Assembly (NCBI RefSeq): GCF_004168585.1
Contig: NZ_PGVH01000007.1
Span: forward strand, 39,616-103,615
From: Shewanella sp. OPT22
GTDB lineage: Bacteria > Pseudomonadota > Gammaproteobacteria > Enterobacterales > Shewanellaceae
Direction of reading: 5' to 3'
Length of the DNA: 64,000 bases
Shown here: positions 26,983 through 37,002 of the stretch, in pieces
Numbering within the stretch: position 1 is the stretch's first letter
Layout: each line of letters starts with the position of its first letter
Notes under the pieces: generated by a model
The model's input: the letters and a program-made list of their open reading frames with translations, nothing else
Told to the model about the DNA's origin: nothing
Databases searched by the model: none
Position numbers and translations under genes: made by a program

Positions 26983-27358
26983 GTGTCTTTTAAACAATCA
27001 AACCTTAACCTTTAGTTAGCCAGATCCTGACTAAGATGTCGAGTTTCATTGCAATATTGCAGAATAAATGGTTAATATGCCGTTCTGACAGTAACTAAAA
27101 CTGTAACTATTAGATCAAAAGCTGTTGAGATTATATGCACTGTTTCTAATGTAAATCATAGTGTTTTTATTTACGCATAGCTAACAACACATTAAATACA
27201 TCAATAAATCTCATTAAACCTATTAATTTATTTAGCATTCACAAGTAAAATAGACCCATTAAAAACGATCTAAATCAAAGTTTCTTATAAAAGAATGACG
27301 TAGATTGTGTGTAACTTAATTTCAAACTTTAAACTTTCAACCGATAGAGGATTTACGC
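26983..27358. other. Divergent gap between SEL1-type gene and crp
   Basis: About 375 AT-rich bases, the promoter region of crp and of the SEL1-type gene. No clear CRP palindrome or other structure was recognised, though crp is often autoregulated. Confidence 0.4.
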
Positions 27359-27994
27359 ATGGCTCTAATTGGTAAACCAAAACCAGATCCAACCCTAGAA
27401 TGGTTCTTATCACACTGTCATATTCACAAGTACCCAGCAAAAAGTACACTGATCCACGCCGGAGAGACTTCTGATACTTTGTATTACATTGTTAAAGGTA
27501 GTGTCGCTGTGTTGATTAAAGATGAAGAAGGCAAGGAAATGATCCTGTCTTATCTTAATCAAGGTGATTTTATCGGTGAATTAGGCTTATTTGAAGAAGA
27601 AGCTGAGAGAACAGCTTGGGTTCGAGCAAAACAAGCTTGTGAAATTGCTGAAATTTCTTATAAGAAATTTAAACAATTAATCCAAGTGAACCCAGAAATA
27701 TTGATGAAGCTGTCTCAGCAAATGGCTTATCGCTTACAAACGACTAGCCAAAAAGTGGGTGATTTAGCTTTCTTAGACGTTGCTGGAAGAATTGCTCAAA
27801 CCTTACTGCACCTAGCTAAACAACCTGATGCGATGACTCATCCTGATGGCATGCAAATAAAGATCACTCGTCAAGAAATCGGTCAAATTGTTGGTTGTTC
27901 ACGTGAGACGGTTGGCCGTATTTTGAAAATGCTTGAAGAGCAGAATTTAATTCAAGCTCATGGTAAGACGATTGTGGTTTACGGTACTCGATAG
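27359..27994 (+). CDS. crp: cAMP receptor protein CRP
   Basis: A 211-aa global regulator, nearly identical to E. coli CRP along most of its length. The cAMP pocket has [18 protein letters not shown], with Thr in place of the Ser after the phosphate-binding Arg. The hinge block [17 protein letters not shown] and the recognition helix [22 protein letters not shown] (Arg, Glu and Arg contacts kept) are conserved, so the DNA consensus should be TGTGA-N6-TCACA. Its place beyond prkB echoes the E. coli prkB-yhfA-crp order. GAGG lies before the ATG. Confidence 0.97.
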   Translation: MALIGKPKPDPTLEWFLSHCHIHKYPAKSTLIHAGETSDTLYYIVKGSVAVLIKDEEGKEMILSYLNQGDFIGELGLFEEEAERTAWVRAKQACEIAEISYKKFKQLIQVNPEILMKLSQQMAYRLQTTSQKVGDLAFLDVAGRIAQTLLHLAKQPDAMTHPDGMQIKITRQEIGQIVGCSRETVGRILKMLEEQNLIQAHGKTIVVYGTR

Positions 27995-27999
27995 ACACT

Positions 28000-28044
28000 C
28001 TTAATATGAGAAGAAATGCCTCAAGCATTTCTTCTCATATTAAG
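28000..28044. terminator. Long perfect hairpin between crp and the convergent gene
   Basis: Twenty paired bases without mismatch (28000-28019 with 28025-28044) and a 5-nt loop lie between the convergent ends of crp and the 824-aa gene. It can serve both strands, although T-tracts are short. Confidence 0.6.
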
Positions 28045-28051
28045 TTTGAAA

Positions 28052-30526
28052 TTAAGGTATTTGAGGTAAGCCCTCTGGAAATAGTTTTTTCACCCTTTCT
28101 TCTCTGAATTGCCTCGACCTTTTCGCAACGCCTTCGCATAGAACAAGCTCACGTTTAGTATTTGCACCAGAAATCATTATCTCAGCGGGAAATTTAACGT
28201 CTCGTAATCGGATAGAGTAAGTCATTTTTTTCAAAGAGCCATTTTGATTTCTAAGAGTTGTTCCTCCCACATGGATACCTTCTTGTTCACCTCTTCTATG
28301 TCGCACATACTCAATAAATGATGCTTTAGATTCTTTTTGAACGATTTCACGCACTTTTTGGAGTTCATGAGTTGGGTACATCTTTGATTGAGCGCCATTA
28401 ATACTTACCCCTTCATCACTCAATGCACTATAAACCCTTTTATATGCTCTAGTTCGTATTTCATATACCTCAATCATAGCTGCAATAGTGTCGCCTAAAG
28501 ACTCTAGCTCCATTGCGGCTAGGTGTTTCTCAACGATTGTGGCATTTCCAAATAATGTTTTTATACACTGCATCGTATCTTCATAGATTTTTGTTCTGCG
28601 TTGCAGAGCTCCCCAAATTGCTCGTTCTCCAACACTTAATTCTGCTAAAGTCGCAAATTCTTCTGTAATAAAATCTTCTTTAAATTCACAAAGCACCTTT
28701 CTACATTCTTTATCAAATTCTGCCACCCATCTTTGCTGAAGCGGCTCTATTGTAGGAACAACAGCACCTTTTGATGAGTCTGTTATAGGTTGCCAATTCA
28801 GTGGGATACCATTAATGTGACTACGTTTCAATGCTATTTCTTTCTGGCCAACTTCCGATGAAACTCGGTAAGACACTCTATTTTTACCAGCATTATCCAC
28901 AAATGCATGGGTTGATACTCTAATTCCTTCATTTCTTGCCAAGTAATGAAGCTCAATTGCGCCAATTAATTTTTCTATGTCTTCAGTTTTAGTAAATAAA
29001 GTAGCAAGTATACTTACCATTGTTTCAACTTTCGTTAAGATCCTAATTTCATCTTGTTCAGTAAGGTCTATATCATCCTCATCACCGACTTGATAATCCG
29101 ACCTTTCTTTTATACTAAGTTGCTTCTTTGCCAAATACTTTTCAGACAGTTTTTCTTCTGCAAAGTCAGCCCAATCTTGTAGCTCATTTTTGACTTTGTA
29201 TGACTCCAAACAGTCTTCAAATGTGTGAGGAACTCGAACAGTAAATAGAATCCCTTTAATCGAAATATTGATATCAATGTAACATTCTTCACCACCGACT
29301 TGAGTACTATCCTTGATTTCAACTTCGATACCAGTGTGTTCTGAAATATCTTCCAATCGACTTGCCACAATAAGCTTTCGAACTGGATCAGTATCCTCAA
29401 ACAAAACAGTTAAAGAATCTTTAATATGATAATTTAATGAAATATTTAAGTCTGACTGATCACATAAAGCAATTGCTTTACCTAATCGAATTGCATTAAC
29501 TTCCTCTCTCTGCTCATTTGTGAGCAAGCACTTCTCAGGATGGATACCTGGTGGATATATAAAGTATGACTCTGGAACATCAGGACTGTATACCTCGTCT
29601 ACTAGGTCTACCTCCATAGGTTCAATTTGATCCGTTTCACCAACAGGTAGATCACCTAAAGGATCTCTATCTATTCCTTCTGGCACACCTAGCTCCATAG
29701 GCTCTTCATCAGGCGCAATATTTTCTTTTGCTTTTTCCCCAATAATTTCGAAATCTTCAACACTGCCATGATAAGTTGACATCGAGCTGGCTGGAGTTGA
29801 TGTTGAAATTAAGGGGGGGGTTGAGGGCACTGCACCTTCTTTTTTCAGGGCAGATCCATTGAAAGGAGTAACTTTAGCTACAGGCTTATCTTTTGGTCTA
29901 AATAAATTAGAAATAAAGCCAAAAGATGAAGATGATTTAGCTTTTTCAGATTTACTTTGTGATGAAGCTTTAACTGGAGAATCACTCGGAGATACTTCAA
30001 ATCGAGTAATAGAGCCATGATCCGGGATCAAACTAACAAGTTGTTGTAAGATATCTGATGAAGCTCCTAAAGGAAATTCAGCTAAAACAACAGACTCTCC
30101 ATTTGGTAGATTCAGAATTAATGAATGACCTTTTTCTGGATTACGTTTTATCAGACTTCCTTCAACAACTTCTAATTTTGAAGGCTCTTGTAGAGAATCC
30201 ATTATGTTTAATACAGCCTCAATATATACGTTTTGATTTGAATGGTTTTGGTTTGCAAGTTGAATTGCATCCTCAAATTTCTTCTTAGCTCCTTTTTCAA
30301 GATGTCCCGAACATGTTTGTGAACACTCCTTAACACTTTTATATGAAATAGGATGAATGCTCTTACAAAATCTTTTACTTTGAAAGTCTACTCTACAAGC
30401 TTCAGTACGTTCAACTGTGTATGTCTGTCCATTACTGGCTCTTAGCTTTCTAGAGCCACTGACTTCAGTACCAGTACTATACAAAGTGCTATCTTGATGT
30501 ATTTCTCTACGGGAAGGAGCGTCCAT
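28052..30526 (-). CDS. Large protein of unknown function (824 aa)
   Basis: I do not recognise this protein. The ATG at 30526 is preferred over one eight codons upstream because GGAG lies five bases before it. There is no signal peptide or membrane segment. It has a Cys-containing N-terminal part (~20-170), a long Ser/Pro/acidic linker (~185-330), and a folded, mainly helical C-terminal half. Three stretches share a rough pattern of Gly-Ile-x-Val followed by beta-prone sequence (HTGIEVEIKD, NEGIRVSTHA, QEGIHVGGTT), which may be a divergent internal repeat. The mosaic layout resembles effector-like proteins, but that is only an impression. It sits alone between crp and dnaJ and looks like an accessory insertion. 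Confidence 0.7.
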   Translation of the reverse strand: MDAPSRREIHQDSTLYSTGTEVSGSRKLRASNGQTYTVERTEACRVDFQSKRFCKSIHPISYKSVKECSQTCSGHLEKGAKKKFEDAIQLANQNHSNQNVYIEAVLNIMDSLQEPSKLEVVEGSLIKRNPEKGHSLILNLPNGESVVLAEFPLGASSDILQQLVSLIPDHGSITRFEVSPSDSPVKASSQSKSEKAKSSSSFGFISNLFRPKDKPVAKVTPFNGSALKKEGAVPSTPPLISTSTPASSMSTYHGSVEDFEIIGEKAKENIAPDEEPMELGVPEGIDRDPLGDLPVGETDQIEPMEVDLVDEVYSPDVPESYFIYPPGIHPEKCLLTNEQREEVNAIRLGKAIALCDQSDLNISLNYHIKDSLTVLFEDTDPVRKLIVASRLEDISEHTGIEVEIKDSTQVGGEECYIDINISIKGILFTVRVPHTFEDCLESYKVKNELQDWADFAEEKLSEKYLAKKQLSIKERSDYQVGDEDDIDLTEQDEIRILTKVETMVSILATLFTKTEDIEKLIGAIELHYLARNEGIRVSTHAFVDNAGKNRVSYRVSSEVGQKEIALKRSHINGIPLNWQPITDSSKGAVVPTIEPLQQRWVAEFDKECRKVLCEFKEDFITEEFATLAELSVGERAIWGALQRRTKIYEDTMQCIKTLFGNATIVEKHLAAMELESLGDTIAAMIEVYEIRTRAYKRVYSALSDEGVSINGAQSKMYPTHELQKVREIVQKESKASFIEYVRHRRGEQEGIHVGGTTLRNQNGSLKKMTYSIRLRDVKFPAEIMISGANTKRELVLCEGVAKRSRQFREERVKKLFPEGLPQIP

Positions 30527-30653
30527 TTGATCTCCAATAAGAACAAACAAATATGCTACAAGGGTACAATCTAGAATAAGTTAAGCAAATTAAGATTAGT
30601 TAATCTCAAGATAACAAGCAAAGATATGAAATGTATAACTATTTAAGATATAA

Positions 30654-30678
30654 ATAAAAAGCCACATTAACTGTGGCT
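30654..30678 (-). terminator. Terminator after dnaJ
   Basis: Stem AGCCACA/TGTGGCT (30660-30666, 30672-30678), followed on the minus strand by a T-tract. Confidence 0.75.
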
Positions 30679-30699
30679 CTATGTTTAACGAAGTGAATA

Positions 30700-31848
30700 T
30701 TAACTATTCAAATCCTGAAAAAACTTTTTAACGCCATCAAAGAAACCTTCTGCTTTCGGACTATGTTTCTTCATAGTTTTCGAATCACCACCCAAGGTCT
30801 CTTCGAACTCTCGCAGTAACTCTTTTTGACGTTCACTCAAATTAACTGGTGTTTCCATGACTACTTTACACAGTAAATCACCAATTGCATGACTGCGAAC
30901 AGACTTGACGCCTTTACCACGTAAACGGAACATACGCCCAGTTTGCGTCTCAGAAGGTATCTTCAAGTTAACCTTACCATCTAAGGTAGGAACTTCAATT
31001 TCTCCACCCAACGCAGCTTTGCTGAATGAGATCGGCACTTCGCAATACAAGTTATTGCCGTCACGAACAAAAATGCCATGCTCACGTACGCTAACTTGAA
31101 CGTATAAATCACCCGGAGGTGCACCAAACTCACCTGCTTCACCTTCACCTGATAAGCGAATACGATCACCCGTATCAACACCGGCTGGTATTTTGACTGA
31201 AAGCGTCTTAGTTTTTTCAATACGGCCTTCACCGTGACACTTATTACAAGGATCTTTAACGACTTTACCGCGACCATGACATGTTGGGCACGGTTGCTGT
31301 ACTGCAAAGAAACCTTGGCGCATCTGAACTTGACCAGCACCATTACAAGTACCACATGTTGAAGCAGAAGTACCTTTCTTTGCACCACTGCCATCACACG
31401 TATCACAACCGACTAAAGTAGGCACTCGGATTTCTTTGGTTAAGCCTTTCACCGCTTCTTCTAGCGACAGTTCAAGGTTGTAACGTAAATCTGAGCCACG
31501 AGCCGCTTGACGCTGACCACCGCCACCACGACGACCACCGAAGATATCACCAAATACGTCACCGAAAATGTCACCAAAATCGGCATTACCACCGCCACCA
31601 AAGCCACCTGCGCCTTGGTTTGGATCAACTCCAGCATGACCAAACTGATCATAAGCCGCTTTCTTGCTGCTGTCGGTCAGAATTTCATATGCTTCTTTAC
31701 ATTCTTTGAAGTTCTTTTCAGCTTCTTTATCACCGGGATTACGATCTGGGTGATACTTCATTGCTAGGCGTTTATACGCCTTTTTAATTTCCCGCTCGCT
31801 CGCATCACGGCCAACGCTCAGTACTTCGTAATAATCTCTTTTTGACAT
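30700..31848 (-). CDS. dnaJ: Chaperone DnaJ
   Basis: A 382-aa co-chaperone. The J domain has YHPDRNPGD with the essential HPD. A Gly/Phe-rich region (~75-110) follows, then four zinc-binding CxxCxGxG repeats ([32 protein letters not shown]) and the C-terminal substrate domains. It stimulates DnaK ATPase and delivers unfolded clients. It lies 103 bp downstream of dnaK on the same strand, with a hairpin between them. Confidence 0.98.
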   Translation of the reverse strand: MSKRDYYEVLSVGRDASEREIKKAYKRLAMKYHPDRNPGDKEAEKNFKECKEAYEILTDSSKKAAYDQFGHAGVDPNQGAGGFGGGGNADFGDIFGDVFGDIFGGRRGGGGQRQAARGSDLRYNLELSLEEAVKGLTKEIRVPTLVGCDTCDGSGAKKGTSASTCGTCNGAGQVQMRQGFFAVQQPCPTCHGRGKVVKDPCNKCHGEGRIEKTKTLSVKIPAGVDTGDRIRLSGEGEAGEFGAPPGDLYVQVSVREHGIFVRDGNNLYCEVPISFSKAALGGEIEVPTLDGKVNLKIPSETQTGRMFRLRGKGVKSVRSHAIGDLLCKVVMETPVNLSERQKELLREFEETLGGDSKTMKKHSPKAEGFFDGVKKFFQDLNS

Positions 31849-31883
31849 AATCTTTGCTTATTTAGATTAATCTTCAATTAGAC

Positions 31884-31918
31884 AAATGGGCGTTACTGGT
31901 TTCCCAGAACGCCCATTT
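31884..31918 (-). other. Hairpin in the dnaK-dnaJ gap
   Basis: Eleven-bp arms AAATGGGCGTT (31884-31894) / AACGCCCATTT (31908-31918) with an inner CTGG/CCAG extension. There is no strong T-tract on the minus strand, so it may partly terminate or stabilise mRNA ends, giving more dnaK than dnaJ. Confidence 0.55.
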
Positions 31919-31951
31919 AAGATGTGTTATTGAGTTATAGCGTTCAACAAA

Positions 31952-33883
31952 TTACTTTTTGTCTTCGTCTTTAACTTCTTCGAATTCAGCATCTACGACA
32001 TCTTCAGCCGCTGCATCTTTCGCTTGCTCTTCACCGCCTGCATCAGCACCTTGTGCTTGGCCAGCTTGTGCTTTAGCTTGAGCGATTTCCATCAACTTAG
32101 CTGAAGCTTCCATTAGCTTTTGAGTCGCAGTATCGATAGCTTCTTTGTCGTTGCCTTTAGTTGCTGCATCAACATCAGCCATTGCTGCTTCGATTTTTTC
32201 TTTCTCGTCTACAGGAAGTGCTTCACCAGCTTCTTCGATTTGCTTCTTAGTAGCGTGAACCATGCCATCAGCTTGGTTACGAGCTTGAACAAGTTCTTCA
32301 AACTTCGCATCTTCATCAGCGTGCGCTTCTGCATCACGAACCATTTGCTCAACTTCATCGTCACTTAGACCTGAAGATGCTTTAATGGTGATGTTCTGTG
32401 CTTTACCTGTTTTCTTATCTGTTGCAGATACATGCAAGATACCATCTGCATCGATGTCGAATGCAACTTCAACTTGTGGCATACCACGTGGTGCTGCTTC
32501 AATACCTTCTAGGTTAAATTGGCCTAGAGACTTGTTGCCGCTCGCTTGCTTACGCTCACCTTGAAGTACATGAATCGTTACTGCACTTTGGTTGTCTTCA
32601 GCAGTTGAGAACGTTTGTGATGCCTTAGTTGGAATCGTCGTATTCTTCTCAATAAGCTTAGTCATTACGCTACCCATAGTCTCAATACCTAGAGACAAAG
32701 GCGTAACGTCTAGTAGAAGTACGTCCTTAACGTCACCCGCTAGTACACCACCTTGAATAGCCGCACCAGAAGCAACTGCTTCATCAGGGTTAACGTCTTT
32801 ACGAGGTTCTTTACCGAAGAAGTTAGCCACTTCTTCTTGAACTTTAGGCATACGCGTTTGACCACCAACAAGAATTACTTCATTGATGTCTGAAACCGAT
32901 AGGTCTGCATCAGCAAGTGCAACTTTTAATGGTTCAAGAGAACGCTTAATTAAATCTTCAACTAATGACTCTAATTTCGCACGAGTCACTTTTACGACTA
33001 AGTGCTTAGGACCTGTTGCATCAGCAGTGATGTAAGGTAGGTTCACTTCAGTTTGAGTCGTGCTTGATAATTCGATCTTCGCTTTTTCAGCCGCTTCTTT
33101 TAGACGCTGCATCGCTAAAGGATCTTTACGTAGGTCTAGACCTTGCTCTTTCTTAAACTCATCAGCTAGATAGTTGATGAGGCGAGTATCAAAGTCTTCA
33201 CCACCTAAGTGAGTGTCACCATTTGTTGCTAATACTTCAAACGTTTGGTCACCATCGTGATTGTCAATTTCGATAATAGAGATATCGAATGTACCACCAC
33301 CTAAGTCGTATACAGCGACAATGTTATCGCCTTCTTTCTTATCGATGCCGTACGCTAGTGCCGCTGCTGTTGGCTCGTTAATAATACGCTTAACTTCAAG
33401 ACCTGCGATACGTCCAGCATCTTTTGTTGCTTGACGTTGTGAGTCGTTAAAGTACGCTGGCACAGTAATAACTGCAGCAGTAACTTCTTCACCTAAAAAG
33501 TCTTCTGCTGTTTTCTTCATTTTCTTAAGAATTTCTGCAGAAACTTGTGGTGGCGCCATTTTTTCGCCTTTTGCTTCAACCCATGCATCGCCGTTATCAG
33601 CGCCTACAATTTTGAAAGGCATAATGTCTACGTCACGTTGAACTTCATCATCTTTAAAACGACGGCCGATTAAACGTTTAATCGCAAAAATCGTATTTGT
33701 TGGGTTTGTTACCGCTTGACGCTTAGCAGGTTGACCTACTAAAGTTTCGTCGTCTGTGTATGCGATGATTGATGGAGTGGTACGATCGCCCTCAGCATTC
33801 TCAATCACTCGAGTTTTGTCACCGTCTAATACCGCAACACAAGAGTTGGTTGTGCCCAAATCGATACCAATAATTTTACCCAT
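31952..33883 (-). CDS. dnaK: Chaperone DnaK (Hsp70)
   Basis: A 643-aa Hsp70. The start is ATG 33883, opening [21 protein letters not shown] behind a GGAGG; the frame continues 29 codons upstream through the promoter, which is not coding. ATPase-domain signatures are complete ([42 protein letters not shown]), followed by the interdomain linker region ([15 protein letters not shown]), the substrate domain and an acidic lid ending [11 protein letters not shown]. It folds proteins with DnaJ and GrpE; grpE is not in the window. Two sigma-32-like promoters lie upstream. Confidence 0.98.
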   Translation of the reverse strand: MGKIIGIDLGTTNSCVAVLDGDKTRVIENAEGDRTTPSIIAYTDDETLVGQPAKRQAVTNPTNTIFAIKRLIGRRFKDDEVQRDVDIMPFKIVGADNGDAWVEAKGEKMAPPQVSAEILKKMKKTAEDFLGEEVTAAVITVPAYFNDSQRQATKDAGRIAGLEVKRIINEPTAAALAYGIDKKEGDNIVAVYDLGGGTFDISIIEIDNHDGDQTFEVLATNGDTHLGGEDFDTRLINYLADEFKKEQGLDLRKDPLAMQRLKEAAEKAKIELSSTTQTEVNLPYITADATGPKHLVVKVTRAKLESLVEDLIKRSLEPLKVALADADLSVSDINEVILVGGQTRMPKVQEEVANFFGKEPRKDVNPDEAVASGAAIQGGVLAGDVKDVLLLDVTPLSLGIETMGSVMTKLIEKNTTIPTKASQTFSTAEDNQSAVTIHVLQGERKQASGNKSLGQFNLEGIEAAPRGMPQVEVAFDIDADGILHVSATDKKTGKAQNITIKASSGLSDDEVEQMVRDAEAHADEDAKFEELVQARNQADGMVHATKKQIEEAGEALPVDEKEKIEAAMADVDAATKGNDKEAIDTATQKLMEASAKLMEIAQAKAQAGQAQGADAGGEEQAKDAAAEDVVDAEFEEVKDEDKK

Positions 33884-33929
33884 GAGGTCCTCCAAAAAAA
33901 TAATACGCAATAATCTGTTTATAAACTCG

Positions 33930-33958
33930 ATGTGGGGATTCAATTCGCCCTTTTCAAG
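33930..33958 (-). promoter_or_regulatory. Sigma-32-type promoter, proximal
   Basis: On the minus strand CTTGAA (33953-33958), 15 bp, CCCCACAT (33930-33937). This is close to the heat-shock consensus CTTGAA-N13-17-CCCCAT-T. It lies about 47 bp before the dnaK ATG. Confidence 0.7.
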
Positions 33959-34025
33959 TTTTCCCATCATGAAAGTTTGTTTAATGGGATAACAGATGAA
34001 TTCATCAAAATTTGTATAACCACAT

Positions 34026-34053
34026 ATATTGGGATGGCTTTATTGAAAACAAG
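34026..34053 (-). promoter_or_regulatory. Sigma-32-type promoter, distal
   Basis: On the minus strand CTTGTT (34048-34053, inside CCCTTGTT), 14 bp, CCCAATAT (34026-34033). It fits the heat-shock pattern less tightly than the proximal one. Confidence 0.5.
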
Positions 34054-34126
34054 GGAGAGAGTAAAAAAAATTTAAGAAATGTTGCGATCGCTGATATTAT
34101 CACCAACGACCGCAAGAAAAGTCATC

Positions 34127-35416
34127 TTACATAAATATAAACTTGAGCATAAACAATGCAGCAATGACTGCGACGCCGACATTCAACTCTTTCGCACGAC
34201 CACAAACCAGCTTAATCAATACGTAAGACACAAAGCCCATTGCAATGCCCGTTGCAATCGAGAAGCTGAGAGGCATAAGAATACAAACTACGACAACGGG
34301 TGCCGCTTCAGTAAGGTCTTCCCATTCTACATGTGTTAAACCTGCCATCATGAGCATCGCAACATAAAAAAGTGCTCCTGCTGTCGCAAACGCTGGAACC
34401 ATTCCCGCAAGTGGTGCAAAGAACAGTGCTAACAAGAACATGACGCCTGCAACTACGGCAGTTAAACCTGTTCGTCCACCAGCACTCACACCCGCAGTAC
34501 TCTCAATGTAACTCGTCGTGGTCGATGTTCCGAGTGCTGAACCTGCAATGGTTGCAACGCTGTCAGCAACTAGCGCACGATTCAAACGTGGTAACTTACC
34601 TTGATCATCAAGCAGTCCTGCACGTTGTGATACAGCGACTAAAGTGCCTGAAGTATCGAACAAATCCACAAACAAAAATGCAAAGACCACGGAAATCATG
34701 CTCACTTCAAACACATGTGATAAATCCATTTGCATGAATGTTGGCATTACACTTGGTGGCATAGAAACAATACCTTGATATTTAACTTCCCCAAATGCGA
34801 GTCCAATCAAGGTAATAATTAAGATGCTCAGGAATACTGCCGAGTGCATACCGCGCTGCACCATGGCAATAATCAATATAAAGCCAAGCCCAGCCATGAC
34901 AGCAGGAAACGCAGTGATATCACCTAGAGTAACTAATGTTGCAGGGCTAGCAACAACAATTCCGGCGCTTTTCAAGCCGATTAAAGCTAAAAATATCCCG
35001 ATACCTGCTGTAATACCGAACCGCAATCCCATTGGAATTGAATTTATAATCCATTCGCGCACTTTAAACAGCGATAAAAATAAGAAACAGATCCCTGACA
35101 GAAATACTGCTGCTAATGCTGTTTGCCATGTATACCCCATCTCACCAACAACCGTGTAAGTGAAAAAGGCGTTAAGCCCCATCCCCGGCGCAAGTGCAAT
35201 TGGGTAATTAGCGTAAAAACCCATGATCATACAGCCAATCGCAGCAGCGACACAGGTAGCAACGAATACCGCACCATGATCCATCCCTGCATCCGCAAGG
35301 ATGTTTGGATTCAAGAAAATGATGTATGCCATAGTTAAGAAAGTCGTGACCCCAGCAAGCACTTCACGTTTAACTGTGGTGTGGTGCTGTTTCAGCTTGA
35401 AAAGCTTTTCGAACAT
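34127..35416 (-). CDS. AzgA-type purine permease (NCS2 family)
   Basis: A 429-aa inner-membrane protein with about 12-14 hydrophobic segments. The opening LKQHHTTVKREVLAGVTTFLTMAYIIFLNPNIL and the blocks LAPGMGLNAFFTY, GIGIFLALIGLKSAGI, FLFVDLFDTSGTLVAVSQRAG and STTTSYIESTAGVSAGGRTGLTAVV are those of the AzgA/GhxP group, which imports hypoxanthine, guanine or adenine by proton symport. Which base it prefers cannot be told. It is monocistronic. I looked for a purine riboswitch upstream and found none. Confidence 0.9.
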   Translation of the reverse strand: MFEKLFKLKQHHTTVKREVLAGVTTFLTMAYIIFLNPNILADAGMDHGAVFVATCVAAAIGCMIMGFYANYPIALAPGMGLNAFFTYTVVGEMGYTWQTALAAVFLSGICFLFLSLFKVREWIINSIPMGLRFGITAGIGIFLALIGLKSAGIVVASPATLVTLGDITAFPAVMAGLGFILIIAMVQRGMHSAVFLSILIITLIGLAFGEVKYQGIVSMPPSVMPTFMQMDLSHVFEVSMISVVFAFLFVDLFDTSGTLVAVSQRAGLLDDQGKLPRLNRALVADSVATIAGSALGTSTTTSYIESTAGVSAGGRTGLTAVVAGVMFLLALFFAPLAGMVPAFATAGALFYVAMLMMAGLTHVEWEDLTEAAPVVVVCILMPLSFSIATGIAMGFVSYVLIKLVCGRAKELNVGVAVIAALFMLKFIFM

Positions 35417-36014
35417 TTAAGCGTGTCCTTGGTAAATAAATAGCTGACTATCAATTCTCTAACATTTTGATGTCCTCATTCAGCACATTACTGCGTTGCA
35501 ACTCTAGATACATAACGATTGTTATGAGCCTTTCATTGCACCTTGCATGCACTAAACCTGAACTTAAAAACTCTAGAGAAACTTATCGTCAACCACTTTT
35601 ATGTTATTTTTATTGAGATACAGAGGATGTTTTCATATTAACCACAATGAAAACGGGCGAATTATACTGGCATCTATCACAACCGCATAGAATAATGTGA
35701 TCAAACTCATAGTTTTGTTTTTCAAATAAATTATCACAAGAGTTGAAGACACTTATTTAACAGTAGGTAAAGTGGTCGAAATACTTGAAGGTGCGGCTTT
35801 CGAGCTTATTCAGAGATGAATTATTCAAGGCCTGGTTCTACAAAAATTGAAGCTTTCAAAACGAAGAAGAGCTGACGTTAAAAGCTCACTGAGTAAGAGC
35901 TTAGTTTTGTTAACGAAGCTTAAAAAAAGTTAAGCCTATTTTCATTTCACTTTAACCAACATACTTCAATACTGAGATATAGTGAAAAACGTGTTTTATC
36001 GGTTTTGAGTTAAT
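35417..36014. other. Intergenic region at the left edge of the accessory island
   Basis: About 600 bases between the divergent purine permease and the unrecognised 304-aa gene. It contains a CRP-like site (TGTGA-N6-TCATA at 35696-35711) and short inverted repeats around 35850-35930. No gene, riboswitch or insertion sequence end was recognised. Confidence 0.5.
35696..35711. promoter_or_regulatory. Candidate CRP site
   Basis: TGTGA-TCAAAC-TCATA matches nine of the ten conserved CRP positions. It lies 280 bp upstream of the purine permease start and 304 bp upstream of the 304-aa gene, so its target is unclear. Confidence 0.35.
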
Positions 36015-36929
36015 ATGTCTGAATCGCTAAATTGTATATGTAATATTAATCCGCACTATGCAAATGAATTCCAATTTTCTAGGGGAGACATTCATCATAT
36101 AGCGATAAAACTAAGATCTTCAACAGAGGACGCTGGCTTTCCTCAGTTTGAATCCGTCACCTTTAAAAACACATCCTCGAACTTTGCAGTATCGTTTAAT
36201 GTTGCTGTCAGCATAAATGATGGTATTTTGAGCTTTCATGCCGAGCCTCTCAACCTACCAGAAAATATGTCTTTTTCTCAATCAAATAAAGCTAAAAATC
36301 TTTGGGCATCATTTAATAATGCGGCACCAAGTTTGGAAAAAAAACTGAACAGCTCTAGACGCCAACAACTAAAATTAAGACAAGAAAAGTTAGATCAAAC
36401 AGTTACATTACATACCAAAGAGTTAAAAGAGCTGAATGTCAGGCATAAACAGTCACTCAGAGAATCACATCAGAAAGAATATTTAAGTATTCACAGTGAA
36501 GCTTTTCCCGCAGTTATAGAGTCTGTCCATCACTTTAATCAAGCTCTTAAGAGTTATCAAAGTGCCTATGAAGCTGCCTTAGGTATTCCAAACCTACCTG
36601 AAGATACTAAGCAACGGTTAAGTTACCATTTAAACTTTTTAAAGATGAGCGATATTACTGATCTTCAGCAGTTTGATAGTGAATGCATTCAAAACAACTT
36701 AGCCCAGCTTAAAAGCCTTTTAACACAAGTTACAAGGGTTAATGTATTACCTGAAAAGGATGAGTTTTTACTTCATGAAAGTTTACAGCCTTCTGTAACT
36801 CATTTGACAGATTCGCTAACAACACTGAAATCGACACTCGAAGCAATAAAACCAACAACAGACGAGCATACTCACATAAGTATTGGAAAAGACATCACTA
36901 GAATTTTGGGGTTCTTAAGTGAGTACTAA
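36015..36929 (+). CDS. Unknown protein A of the peptide/RNA island (304 aa)
   Basis: I do not recognise this protein. It starts at ATG 36015 behind GAG. The N-terminal ~100 residues have a CxC pair (LNCICNINPH) and beta-prone sequence. Residues ~105-160 are strongly charged and helical (KKLNSSRRQQLKLRQEKLDQ), a likely coiled coil, followed by more helices to the end. There is no signal peptide or membrane segment. A weak shared pattern with protein B (FHA-x(5)-P ... FN-x-x-A ... K in the first half) hints at a common fold but is not proof. It ends about 45 bp before the terminator of the convergent peptide unit 1. Confidence 0.7.
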   Translation: MSESLNCICNINPHYANEFQFSRGDIHHIAIKLRSSTEDAGFPQFESVTFKNTSSNFAVSFNVAVSINDGILSFHAEPLNLPENMSFSQSNKAKNLWASFNNAAPSLEKKLNSSRRQQLKLRQEKLDQTVTLHTKELKELNVRHKQSLRESHQKEYLSIHSEAFPAVIESVHHFNQALKSYQSAYEAALGIPNLPEDTKQRLSYHLNFLKMSDITDLQQFDSECIQNNLAQLKSLLTQVTRVNVLPEKDEFLLHESLQPSVTHLTDSLTTLKSTLEAIKPTTDEHTHISIGKDITRILGFLSEY

Positions 36930-36973
36930 TACAATATTCAAAGGGACTGAAAGTTCAAGCCCCCATAAAAAAG

Positions 36974-37002
36974 GCAAAAAAAAACCCGCTCAATGAGCGG
37001 GT
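36974..37002 (-). terminator. Terminator of peptide/RNA unit 1
   Basis: On the minus strand ACCCGCT/AGCGGGT (36984-36990, 36996-37002) is followed by nine or more T. The counterpart in unit 2 has the same stem. Confidence 0.85.

Noticed and set aside
28000-28044. Long hairpin after crp as an attachment site or insertion-sequence inverted repeat
   Set aside because: It lies exactly between two convergent genes and has a 5-nt loop, which fits a bidirectional terminator; no mobile gene adjoins it.
31461-31652. Open frames antisense to dnaJ, dnaK, yheS, nqr and other genes
   Set aside because: They are shadows of strongly coding genes with low-complexity products and no ribosome-binding sites.
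33884-33970. Longer DnaK starting at 33970
   Set aside because: The extra 29 codons cover a sigma-32 promoter, and the GGAGG and family start are at 33883.
35417-35720. Purine riboswitch or PurR site upstream of the AzgA-type permease
   Set aside because: I looked for the conserved riboswitch loop sequences and for ACGCAAACGTTTGCGT-like sites on the minus strand and found neither.
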